Assembly: GCA_022360075.1 (NCBI GenBank)
Contig: JAKSDN010000338.1
Coordinates: forward strand, 1-15,251
DNA from: Kiloniellales bacterium
Lineage (GTDB): Bacteria > Pseudomonadota > Alphaproteobacteria > Kiloniellales > JAKSDN01
Direction: 5' to 3'
Length of the DNA: 15,251 bases
Part shown: positions 1 through 5,997 of the stretch, in pieces
How positions within the stretch are numbered: position 1 is the stretch's first letter
Layout of the letters: every line of letters begins with the position of its first letter
Program-made: the position numbers and the translations under genes
The notes under the pieces: generated by a model
The model's database searches: none
What the model was told of the DNA's origin: nothing
Seen by the model: the letters and a program-made list of their open reading frames with translations, nothing else

Positions 1-186
1 CCGGGCCCCAAGCGTCAGGATAACATCATGGGCCCGCGTCCATGCACCTGCGCGCCCCTCTTAACAACCAGTCGTGGGGTCGTCAACCAAATTTTGTGGC
101 TGCTAGGGAACTTCTATCCACATGTTGTGGCTTAAGCGCCGCCGTCTCGGGCGCAAGGCTCGCCGCGCGCCGGGGCGCGACGGCGC

Positions 187-1317
187 TCAGCGCACGTAGA
201 CGTGGACCTCGTTGACCTGGGCGTTGGCGCTGGTCGTGGCCGAGAGCGTCACCCGGTCCGGCGGCAGGCCCATGCCGGTAAGCGAGCGCAGCACACCTTC
301 GGCGTTGCGCCGCGACCGGGTTGAGGCGATCGAGACCTGCGCCGGGTTGCCGCCGCTCGGGGCGACCGCGACCAGGTCGAAGCCCGCGTTGGGCTTGCGT
401 TCGAGGGCCCGGTTGACGGCGGTGAACAGGGCCTGCTCGTAGTCCACGTTGGGATCGCTGAAGCGGATCACGACCAGCGGCTGGCGCTGACCGACCAGCG
501 AGGCGGCGCCCCCGGCCGGCGGCGGCGGCGGGATGCCGAAGGCGCGTCCGGCCAGGCTGCCGCCGATGTACTCTCCGCTGTCGATGGCGATCTGCATCGC
601 CGTCAGGTTGGAACGCTCGGCGCTGAAGTAGTTCTGGGTGCGCGCGATGTCCTCGGTCAGCTCGTTGAGCAGGCGGTCGAGCACCACGACGGTCTTGTTG
701 ACCTCGTCTTCCAGCACCGCGAGCTGGCGGTGGTCGTCCTCGAGCGCGCCGTAGAGGCCGAACGTGGCGCGGGTCGAGTCGAGCATGAAGGCGGCCAGGG
801 CCGAGGTCGAGGCCGACTGCGCGCTCAGGGCGTTGAGCTGGCTGATGCTCTCGCCCACCTTGCCGAGCTCGCCCTGGGCCTGGTTCCACTGGGCGACCAG
901 CTCGGGGTTGCCCGGGGTCGTGCCGACCTGCAGGCGCGCGTTGACGCGGCCGATGACGGAGTGATAGGCGCTCGCGCTGTCGCGCGCGTCGACGCGTAGT
1001 GTCTGGAGTTCGTTGTTCTGATTGCTGAGCTGGTCCTGCAGGCGCGCGAGCTCGCCGCGCAGCTCGTCGACTTTCTGCCCGACCAAGGTGCCCGTCGGCG
1101 TGCCCGGCGTCACGCCCGGCGCCTCGAAGACCGTCTCGCCGAGCACCGGACCCGGGCCCGGCGCCGCTGCCACCGGTACCGTGGTCTCGCCCGCCGGGTC
1201 CTCGCCGGTCAGCGAAGGCCAGAGCGACTCCTCGCCGAACGAGCAGGCGGAGAGCGCGACGCAGAAACCGATCGCCACAGCAGAGTGTCGCGTCGGCCTG
1301 TTTCCACTAAGTGGCAT
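187..1317 (-). CDS. Lipoprotein with coiled-coil middle and OmpA-like C-terminal region
   Basis: Predicted envelope lipoprotein of unknown role. From the ATG at 1317 the N-terminus is a short basic segment, a hydrophobic stretch and a lipobox Leu-Ser-Ala-Cys with the acylated Cys at about residue 25. An in-frame GTG at 1356 would add 13 residues but would put the signal peptide too far in, so the ATG is preferred; neither start has a strong Shine-Dalgarno. After a Pro/Gly/Thr-rich linker comes a long heptad-like helical region (about residues 75-235) that looks like coiled coil. The last 90 or so residues follow an OmpA-like order: a strand (VVIRFSD), a long helix, a strand, an Arg-rich helix (STRSRRNAEGVL), and 'GLPPDRV' before the last strand. 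A peptidoglycan-binding role is an inference only, as the usual OmpA Asp/Arg pair was not confirmed. It is monocistronic and faces away from the tRNA gene. Confidence 0.8.
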   Translation of the reverse strand: MPLSGNRPTRHSAVAIGFCVALSACSFGEESLWPSLTGEDPAGETTVPVAAAPGPGPVLGETVFEAPGVTPGTPTGTLVGQKVDELRGELARLQDQLSNQNNELQTLRVDARDSASAYHSVIGRVNARLQVGTTPGNPELVAQWNQAQGELGKVGESISQLNALSAQSASTSALAAFMLDSTRATFGLYGALEDDHRQLAVLEDEVNKTVVVLDRLLNELTEDIARTQNYFSAERSNLTAMQIAIDSGEYIGGSLAGRAFGIPPPPPAGGAASLVGQRQPLVVIRFSDPNVDYEQALFTAVNRALERKPNAGFDLVAVAPSGGNPAQVSIASTRSRRNAEGVLRSLTGMGLPPDRVTLSATTSANAQVNEVHVYVR

Positions 1318-1413
1318 GAAGTCTTTGCTCAAAGATTCGCGTTGAAGCCGTCCCACGTTTCAAGTCAAGGAAACGTAGTTCGGTCTCAATCCCCCCTCGT
1401 TCACCAAGAATCA

Positions 1414-1442
1414 AGTGTAATGAACGCGACTCAGCGGAACAA
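1414..1442 (-). promoter_or_regulatory. Possible sigma-70-type promoter for the lipoprotein gene
   Basis: Read on the minus strand there is a TTGTTC box and a TACACT box separated by exactly 17 bases. They match the consensus boxes at 3/6 and 4/6 positions. Transcription would begin near 1407 and leave a leader of about 90 bases before the ATG at 1317. This is a spacing-based guess. Confidence 0.25.
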
Positions 1443-1463
1443 GGGGAGAATTCCAGGCAGTTC

Positions 1464-1484
1464 AAGGCGCTGGCGCCTTCTTTT
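1464..1484 (+). terminator. Terminator-like hairpin without an obvious upstream gene
   Basis: AAGGCG (1464-1469) pairs with CGCCTT (1474-1479) around a CTGG tetraloop and is followed by CTTTT. The stem is short, and no plus-strand gene lies upstream, so it may end an unannotated transcript or be chance. Confidence 0.25.
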
Positions 1485-1552
1485 CCGACCACTGATAATC
1501 CCCTCTCGGCGCTTGCTCTCGGCTCTTCGGTCGAGTAATGTCCGCGCTCTTC

Positions 1553-1573
1553 ACGGGCCGAGTCGCGGCCCGT
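1553..1573. repeat. Perfect 8-bp inverted repeat just upstream of the tRNA gene
   Basis: ACGGGCCG (1553-1560) and CGGCCCGT (1566-1573) are perfect inverted arms around a 5-base loop AGTCG, ending 22 bases before the tRNA. No U-run follows on either strand, so it is not a standard terminator. It could be part of the tRNA promoter region or of the leader of the precursor. Confidence 0.4.
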
Positions 1574-1595
1574 TCGAAGGCTGCCTTCCCGGTCT

Positions 1596-1672
1596 GCGCC
1601 CGTAGCTCAACTGGATAGAGCATCTGACTACGGATCAGAAGGTTGGGAGTTCGAATCTTCCCGGGCGCGCCA
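1596..1672 (+). tRNA. tRNA-Arg (anticodon ACG)
   Basis: A complete cloverleaf can be folded by eye. The 7-bp acceptor stem pairs GCGCCCG (1596-1602) with CGGGCGC (1662-1668). The D arm is GCTC/GAGC (1605-1608/1618-1621). The anticodon stem TCTGA/TCAGA holds the loop CTACGGA, with anticodon ACG at 1630-1632. The T arm is GGGAG/CTTCC around TTCGAAT (1650-1656). The discriminator base is G1669 and the CCA end (1670-1672) is encoded. ACG reads CGU/CGC/CGA codons after A34 is converted to inosine by TadA, the usual bacterial arrangement. Confidence 0.97.
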
Positions 1673-1702
1673 TCACCAAAGTAAGCCGCGAACGAATACA
1701 GA

Positions 1703-1718
1703 CCAGAGCCCCGTCTGG
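1703..1718 (+). other. Small hairpin downstream of tRNA-Arg
   Basis: CCAGA (1703-1707) and TCTGG (1714-1718) can pair around GCCCCG, about 30 bases past the tRNA 3' end, and are followed only by CTTAG. It is a possible weak processing or termination element for the tRNA transcript. The short stem and absent U-run keep this tentative. Confidence 0.2.
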
Positions 1719-1749
1719 CTTAGCCCAGTAGGGTAAAGGATTTCTTGCC

Positions 1750-1779
1750 GGCGGATGACGAATCCGGACGGCATCCGCC
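1750..1779. repeat. 8-bp inverted repeat downstream of the TPR regulator gene
   Basis: GGCGGATG (1750-1757) and CATCCGCC (1772-1779) are perfect inverted arms separated by 14 bases. The hairpin lies about 40 bases past the stop of the minus-strand gene ending at 1820 and could mark the 3' end of its mRNA. No U-run follows on the minus strand, so Rho-independent termination is not clear. Confidence 0.3.
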
Positions 1780-1819
1780 TCAAGTCCCGAGTTCCAGCCG
1801 GCTTCGTTACGCTCTTTGC

Positions 1820-3604
1820 TCACGGATCCCGCGAAAACGAGACGCCGGCCTTTACCAGAGCCGCGACCATTCGATCCTCCGTCGCCCTCGGCAGGTTCCA
1901 CCTCGAAAGCTTCGCGCGCGCCTTGGCCGGAAATCCGGGGTCGATCCGCATCAGGGTCGAGACGGCGGCCTCGGCTTCCTTGCCGCGCCCCATCTCGCCG
2001 TAGATCATGGCGAGGTAGACCTGCGCCATGAGATGGCCGGGCTTGGCGTAAGCCTTCGCATAGGCCAGGGCGGCCTCGAAGTCGCGCGCGAGAAAGCGGT
2101 CGACGATGAAAGGCGCGTTGTACCACCACGGGAAGTTGGGGTTGAGCTCGATCGCCCGGCGCATGAGCGACATGCCGACGTCCTGGTTGCCGATATAGGT
2201 CTCGAAGAAGCCTGCCACGGCCAGACCATCGGGGTCGTTCGGGTTGAGCACCAGGGCGCGCCCAATAGCCGTCTTCATCTCGTCCAGCTCGCCCCGGGCG
2301 AAGTGAGTGCCGGCGAGCGACAGGAAGGCTCGGCCGTTGAAAGGCCCCAGCTCGACCGCCCGCTGCGCCGCCGCGAGCGCGCGATGGCGCGTCTCCGACC
2401 CGGGGTTCAGGCCGTAGAGCAGGTCCTGATTGTGCAGATGCGCCAGTGCGGCCCAGGCATCGGCGTAGTGGGGATCGCTCTTGACCGCGTTCTGCAGGCA
2501 GCTTCGCGCCTCCTTGTAGCCTTCGAGATCGAACTTTCGCCAGTGGTCGTACATCTTCAGGACGCATTCGTAGGCATCGAGAGAGGTGCTGGCCTTGCGC
2601 CGGACCGCCATCATCTGGCGGTGCGGGATCACGCCGGAGAACTGGGCGAGAGCCGCGGCAACCCTTTGCCCGATGTCGTCCTGAAGCTTGATGATCTCGA
2701 TCGCCTCGATCGCCCGGTCGTAGGTCTCGGACCAGAGCTGGACGCCGGTCGCACCGTCGACGAGATGCACGACTACGCGGACGCGGTCCGCCTCCCGGCG
2801 CACGCTGCCGGCCAGGAGATATTGGGCGTTCAACTCTCGGCTCGCCTGCCGCAGGTCTTGCTCCGGGTCGCGGTAGCGGTAGGCGATGTGGCGCCCGACC
2901 ACCTTCAGATCGCGAAACCGGGTCAGGCTGATGCTGATCTCTTCGGTCAGGCCGTCGGCGAAGAGGCTCTGGGCGGGGTCGTAGTTGAGAACCTTGATCG
3001 GCAGCACGGAGATCGAGGGGCGCAGGGTTTCGGCGCTGGCCACGGGTGCCGGCTCGGGCTGGGTGAAGGGATCGAGGAACTGCGTGACGACGAGCCCGGC
3101 CAGGATCAGTCCGGCGAGCGCCGCGGCGGACAATCCCAAGACCATCCGCCGGCCGCGCCACGGGCGCGTCTTCGCCGAGACCGGCCCGGCGGCGTCCGGC
3201 TCCGCCGCCGAAGTGTCGGATTCGGCCCAGCGAAACGCCGGCGCATAGCCGCCCTTCGGAATCTCGATGACGACCGGGTCGTCGCATCCCTCGGTGAGGT
3301 TGTAGTGGGTCAGCTTGCGGCGCAGCCGACTGCCTTCGACCCTTACGATCGAGTCGGCCTGCGGGTCGAAGCTCTCGTCGCGGCCATAGACCTCGACGCC
3401 GATGATATAGGCCTTCAAGCTGGAGCCCCGCCCGGCCAAGGCCTCCTCGACCACGAAGCTGAGGAAACGCCCCAGCGTCTCTGAGCGCTCGAATTCCTTG
3501 CTGGCGAGAATCCGGGACAGTTGAGCGCGAACCGCGGCGGGCGGAACGTAGGGGTTGGGCGAATCCCGCAAGTCTGTTGCGTCGGTCTTCGACATCGGCG
3601 GCAC
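1820..3604 (-). CDS. Membrane protein with winged-helix-like N-terminus, TolB/FlgO-like domain and TPR repeats (CadC/ToxR-like topology)
   Basis: Probable membrane-bound regulator or sensor of 594 residues. Residues 20-125 carry the pattern 'ILASKEFERSETLGRFLSF', 'GRDESFDPQ', 'RLRRKL' and 'IPKGGYAPAF'. This block often precedes TPR or cyclase modules in rhizobia and Rhodospirillales, and its end resembles the recognition helix and wing of OmpR-type winged helices. A single membrane helix follows (about 154-176) and is preceded by RPWRGRR, so the N-terminus should be cytoplasmic. Residues 195-325 look like a TolB-N/FlgO-type domain (SISVLPI, GLTEEI, YLLAGSVRR, LVDGATGVQLWSETYD). Residues about 345-575 form TPR-like helical repeats. 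The start is GTG 3604 or ATG 3595; an AAAGGAGG lies 16 bases before the GTG, unusually far. No cyclase domain is present, although related proteins are often labelled adenylate cyclase. Its DNA-binding role and target are inferred. Confidence 0.85.
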   Translation of the reverse strand: MPPMSKTDATDLRDSPNPYVPPAAVRAQLSRILASKEFERSETLGRFLSFVVEEALAGRGSSLKAYIIGVEVYGRDESFDPQADSIVRVEGSRLRRKLTHYNLTEGCDDPVVIEIPKGGYAPAFRWAESDTSAAEPDAAGPVSAKTRPWRGRRMVLGLSAAALAGLILAGLVVTQFLDPFTQPEPAPVASAETLRPSISVLPIKVLNYDPAQSLFADGLTEEISISLTRFRDLKVVGRHIAYRYRDPEQDLRQASRELNAQYLLAGSVRREADRVRVVVHLVDGATGVQLWSETYDRAIEAIEIIKLQDDIGQRVAAALAQFSGVIPHRQMMAVRRKASTSLDAYECVLKMYDHWRKFDLEGYKEARSCLQNAVKSDPHYADAWAALAHLHNQDLLYGLNPGSETRHRALAAAQRAVELGPFNGRAFLSLAGTHFARGELDEMKTAIGRALVLNPNDPDGLAVAGFFETYIGNQDVGMSLMRRAIELNPNFPWWYNAPFIVDRFLARDFEAALAYAKAYAKPGHLMAQVYLAMIYGEMGRGKEAEAAVSTLMRIDPGFPAKARAKLSRWNLPRATEDRMVAALVKAGVSFSRDP

Positions 3605-4145
3605 GCCGAACGGCGCGTTGCCTCCTTTGGATCCTTCCAGGTTTCAATTCGCGGGCAGAGTTCAACCCAGGTCTGACAAGTATGGGCTGCTTCGTTTTCG
3701 TTGGGAAGGTCTCTGGGCGTTTCGTCCTAGATTCGTGGAATTGGGGCGACTAACAGCGAGTCGCTTGCGTTCTTGGGCGATTTTGGGCTGTTTTGTCTCG
3801 CTTCGTGCCCATTTGGAAGCTTGGGCTCGGAAAGTGAAAAGACCCTCGCGGCGATGAGCAAGGTATCGGCGTAATTGCGCCGATCCGATCATTCCGATCG
3901 GGCGGCCTCGGCTGCGAGGCCCAGCCCAGGTTAGGGCTCATTTGAAGTCGACGGCTTAGAGCGAATCGATCGAGGCGGGCGCGGCCCGTGGCCGGTCGCA
4001 AGATCCCTATCCGACAGCCCTGGAGCCATCGAGCGGCGTCTTGGTGACGCTGACCATCAGGGCTCGGGCGGGCCTGCCGCGGACGAGTCGGCATCCGGCC
4101 CGGCGAGATCTGGCGGTCGGACCGGGAAGAGGAGATTCACAGGTG
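3605..4145. other. Divergent non-coding region (about 540 bases) with hairpins
   Basis: This separates the minus-strand TPR regulator from the plus-strand receiver gene, so it should hold both promoters. I see no convincing gene: reading frames of about 75-115 codons exist on both strands but lack family resemblance and credible start sites. Bases 3680-3830 are less GC-rich, with a T/G-rich plus strand and several TTCGT copies. Further on are two clean hairpins: ATCGGCG/CGCCGAT (3865-3871/3878-3884) and GGCCTCG/CGAGGCC (3904-3910/3915-3921, tetraloop GCTG). Between them is a direct repeat CCGATC-ATT-CCGATC. I could not identify a promoter with confidence. Confidence 0.5.
3865..3921. repeat. 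Two tandem hairpins flanking a CCGATC direct repeat
   Basis: The first hairpin has a 7-bp perfect stem (3865-3871/3878-3884) with a 6-base loop. The second has a 7-bp perfect stem (3904-3910/3915-3921) with a GCTG loop. Between them CCGATC occurs twice, three bases apart. Neither hairpin is followed by a U-run on either strand, so they are more likely operator or leader-RNA structure than terminators. Confidence 0.4.
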
Positions 4146-4601
4146 ATGACGTTGAAGAAGACGGCCGGGGCCGGAGGCGTCACGACTCAGGCTCCGGCAG
4201 GGAAGGTGCCCTTGCTGAGCAAGCGGCTTTCGGTCGTCGATCGCAATGAGTGGTTTCTGCGTTTCGTCTCGGACGTGGCGCAAGACCAGGGCTATCAAGT
4301 CGAGACCTACGCCGATCCGGAGGACCTGCTGCGGGACTTCGACCGCTTTCGCCCGCAGGTTCTTCTCTTCGACGTCGTCATGCCCGGGATCGACGGCATC
4401 GAGCTGGTGCGTTGGCTCGGCGCGCAAGATCCCGCGGTGAGCGTGATCGTCTGCACCAGCAGCAGCCCGATCCTCTCGCGGGCGGTCGTGAGCCTGGCCG
4501 AGACACTGGGCCTGCGCGAGGTCCGGCTGCTCGGCCGTCCAGTGAGCCGGGAGGTTCTGCGGGACACTCTTTCGAGCGTCCGGCCCGCGGGTCGGCGCTG
4601 A
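4146..4601 (+). CDS. Stand-alone response-regulator receiver domain, degenerate active site
   Basis: A single receiver domain of 151 residues with no output domain, preceded by a 25-residue tail. Conserved blocks are 'LSVVDRNE' (strand 1, Asp32), 'LLFDVVMPGIDG' (phospho-acceptor Asp76), 'VIVCTSSS' (Thr104) and 'LLGRPVS'. Two hallmark positions are altered. The second acidic residue of the metal site is Arg33, and the near-invariant Lys before Pro is Arg131. By family knowledge, loss of that Lys often uncouples phosphorylation from output, so this may be a weak or phosphorylation-independent receiver. A ribosome binding site (AGAGGAGA, ending near 4135) serves either ATG 4146 or the adjacent GTG 4143; an upstream in-frame start at 4041 has no support. 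No histidine kinase gene is in the window. The next gene starts about 23 bases downstream, so the two are probably cotranscribed. Confidence 0.85.
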   Translation: MTLKKTAGAGGVTTQAPAGKVPLLSKRLSVVDRNEWFLRFVSDVAQDQGYQVETYADPEDLLRDFDRFRPQVLLFDVVMPGIDGIELVRWLGAQDPAVSVIVCTSSSPILSRAVVSLAETLGLREVRLLGRPVSREVLRDTLSSVRPAGRR

Positions 4602-4624
4602 GCTGCGGGAGAGCGACAAAGTTG

Positions 4625-5098
4625 GTGTTGCGATGGGACGCCTATGGCCGTGGCCGTGCCGAAAGGCCGGGCCGGTCCAGAATCCTGGAGCTGGCGCGTA
4701 GTCTGCAGACGCTGCACGAGCGCTCGGACCGGGTCGAGATGAACTGGCTGATCGATTTCATCGACGAGATCGAGGAGCGAATCTCGCACCTGCCGGCGCG
4801 GCATGTCGGCGAGGCAGCGGTCCAGATCATGATCGCTTGCGGCGCGGTCGACTACGTCAGGTCGACCCTGGAGGAAGGCGACACCCGCCATCTGGATCGT
4901 TGCTTGCGTCTGCTCACATCGGCGCTTGGTGGTCTGGCGGACACGGCCGGGATCGAGCTCGATAGCCTGGGCGCAAACTGGTATTTGCCAACTGAGTCCG
5001 CATCGCCACGAGCGCAGGTGCCGTGCGTGGCGTCGGACACGAAGGTCGTCGGACGCGGCCCCCTCGTCCTGCTCGAATGCCCGAAGGACCGCGATTGA
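4625..5098 (+). CDS. Unrecognised small helical protein, probably cotranscribed with the receiver gene
   Basis: I do not recognise this family. It encodes about 157 residues. The first 20 are basic. Residues 20-115 are amphipathic helices (ILELARSLQTLHERSDRVE, WLIDFIDEIEERISHL, AVQIMIACGAVDYVRSTLEE, LDRCLRLLTSALGGLAD) that would fit a soluble helical bundle. The last 40 residues are Pro/Ser/Val-rich and probably disordered. No signal peptide, membrane helix or catalytic motif is visible. The start is uncertain because no ATG is suitably placed: GGGAGAG (4607-4613) lies 8 bases before TTG 4622 and 11 before GTG 4625. The 23-base spacing from the receiver gene suggests a joint function, for example a partner or effector of the receiver; this is inference. 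An overlapping minus-strand frame was rejected because it has no family features. Confidence 0.65.
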   Translation: MLRWDAYGRGRAERPGRSRILELARSLQTLHERSDRVEMNWLIDFIDEIEERISHLPARHVGEAAVQIMIACGAVDYVRSTLEEGDTRHLDRCLRLLTSALGGLADTAGIELDSLGANWYLPTESASPRAQVPCVASDTKVVGRGPLVLLECPKDRD

Positions 5099-5123
5099 AG
5101 CCGTCGCCTGCTGGCTTGCCCCC

Positions 5124-5147
5124 TGGCCGCTACCGCTTTTGCGGCCA
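5124..5147. repeat. Inverted repeat with two alternative pairings after the receiver operon
   Basis: TGGCCGC (5124-5130) can pair with GCGGCCA (5141-5147). Alternatively the inner CCGC-TTTT-GCGG can form a 4-bp hairpin with a UUUU loop. It starts 26 bases past the stop codon at 5098 and could protect or end the operon mRNA, but no U-run follows. Confidence 0.35.
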
Positions 5148-5153
5148 TGAAAC

Positions 5154-5169
5154 TGTGAGAAACACCACA
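5154..5169. promoter_or_regulatory. CRP/FNR-family-like palindrome (TGTGA-N6-CCACA)
   Basis: TGTGA (5154-5158), six bases, then CCACA (5165-5169) matches the CRP consensus TGTGA-N6-TCACA at 9 of 10 positions. It sits in a wider inverted repeat ACTGTG/CACAGT (5152-5157/5166-5171). It lies upstream of the mini-ORF/terminator unit and the FMN reductase gene, in a stretch without protein genes. A CRP-like protein of this organism may prefer a somewhat different site, so function is unproven. Confidence 0.4.
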
Positions 5170-5209
5170 GTCTGAATTCGGCCGAAGAGCGATCCTGGAG
5201 AGGTCCACC

Positions 5210-5233
5210 ATGTCTGCCCTCCCTGTTGGGTGA
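5210..5233 (+). other. Seven-codon mini-ORF (MSALPVG) with good ribosome binding site, directly before a terminator
   Basis: ATG at 5210 opens a frame of seven codons ending in TGA (5231-5233). TGGAGAGG ends 7 bases before the ATG, one of the better Shine-Dalgarno placements in the window. The terminator stem begins 10 bases after the stop codon. An initiating ribosome would cover the space right before the hairpin, which is the geometry of a translation-linked attenuator or of a short translated RNA. The peptide resembles no leader peptide I know: it has no run of one amino acid. Chance occurrence cannot be excluded. Confidence 0.35.
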
Positions 5234-5243
5234 GCGTGGACTT

Positions 5244-5284
5244 CCCCGGCTTCTGACGTCCCTCAGAGGCCGGGGCCTTTTCAT
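5244..5284 (+). terminator. Strong Rho-independent terminator (13-bp stem)
   Basis: The arms at 5244-5256 and 5263-5275 pair over 13 consecutive positions with a single G-T wobble, around a 6-base loop CGTCCC. CC and TTTT (5278-5281), then CATTT, follow on the plus strand. On the minus strand the hairpin is followed by AAGTCC, so termination is directed to plus-strand transcripts. It could end the receiver operon, end a short RNA carrying the mini-ORF, or attenuate read-through into the FMN reductase gene at 5405. Confidence 0.85.
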
Positions 5285-5404
5285 TTCGCGGTGAGGCATT
5301 GTGACCGGCTCACTAGGGGCCGGTTCCGCCGCGCCTTGATCCGCGCTTCGCTGCGCCCCAGTTCACATGCCGAGTCGGGATGGCTGTGAGAGCGGAGGCG
5401 GTGC

Positions 5405-5974
5405 ATGGACGAGGAACGCAGGCTGCGCGTCTTGGGCTTTGCCGGAAGCCTGCGAAAGGGCTCCTACAACCGCGCATTGATCGAAGCCGCCGGCGAGGTG
5501 GCGCCGCGCGGCATGGCGCTCGAGCCTTACGACCTGAGCCCGATTCCGCTCTACAACGAAGACGTTCGGGCGGAAGGCATGCCTCCCGCCGTCGAAGCCT
5601 TTCGCGCGGCCATCGCCGGCGCCGACGCGTTGCTGATCGCGACGCCCGAGTACAACTACTCGATTCCCGGCGTGCTGAAGAACGCCATCGACTGGGCGTC
5701 GCGGCCGCCGGACCAGCCCTTCGACGGCAAGCCGATCGCACTCGTCGGTGCCAGCCCGAGCCGCCTCGGCACGGCGCGGGCGCAGTATCACCTGCGGCAG
5801 TGCTTCGTCTATCTGAACGGCTTCGTGCTCAACCAGTCGGAGATCCTCGTCGCCAACGCCTCGGCCCTCTTCGACGAGAACGGCCGGCTGACCGACGAGG
5901 CGACTCGGGCGCGCCTGGGCGAGCTGCTCGCCGCGCTTCGCGAAGCGGTGCTGCGGCAGGTGCCGGCCCGCTAG
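5405..5974 (+). CDS. NAD(P)H-dependent FMN reductase (flavodoxin-like fold)
   Basis: A cytoplasmic flavoprotein of 189 residues from the NADPH-dependent FMN reductase family, which uses NAD(P)H to reduce bound or free FMN, and in some members quinones, chromate or azo dyes. The FMN phosphate-binding loop GSLRKGSYN is at residues 14-22. The conserved 'ATPEYNYSIPGVLKNAIDW' block binds the isoalloxazine ring and forms the dimer contact. 'KPIALVGASPSRLGTARAQYHLRQ' completes the pattern. Length is typical. GGAGGCG lies just ahead of ATG 5405, supporting this start. The gene stands alone: a strong terminator lies about 120 bases upstream, and it converges on the HlyD-type gene with a 23-base gap. 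The true substrate (quinone, metal or flavin) cannot be told from the sequence. Confidence 0.93.
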   Translation: MDEERRLRVLGFAGSLRKGSYNRALIEAAGEVAPRGMALEPYDLSPIPLYNEDVRAEGMPPAVEAFRAAIAGADALLIATPEYNYSIPGVLKNAIDWASRPPDQPFDGKPIALVGASPSRLGTARAQYHLRQCFVYLNGFVLNQSEILVANASALFDENGRLTDEATRARLGELLAALREAVLRQVPAR

Positions 5975-5997
5975 GCGAGGACAAAGGCGCCTCAGCG

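Noticed and set aside
116..130. TATCCACA (116-123 region) resembling a DnaA box, within the CCACA/TGTGG inverted repeat
   Set aside because: Only a single imperfect box is present, with no box cluster, AT-rich unwinding element or origin genes nearby.
136..189. Possible GC-rich hairpin after the lipoprotein gene
   Set aside because: The arms pair only with a bulge over a very long loop and no U-run follows on the minus strand, so a terminator cannot be supported.
1635..3665. Long minus-strand frame of 676 codons overlapping the TPR regulator gene and the tRNA
   Set aside because: It is Arg/Gly/Pro-rich with no family pattern, and its C-terminal 'RPGRFELPT' is the well-known artefact of translating the antisense of a tRNA.
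3555..3892. Short frames on both strands in the divergent region (about 76-100 codons)
   Set aside because: They lack a ribosome binding site and family resemblance. The plus-strand one starts inside the opposite gene.
4307..5299. Minus-strand frame of 330 codons opposite the receiver gene and its neighbour
   Set aside because: The opposite strand encodes a clear receiver domain, and the composition is that of an out-of-frame GC-rich shadow. It also runs through the terminator.
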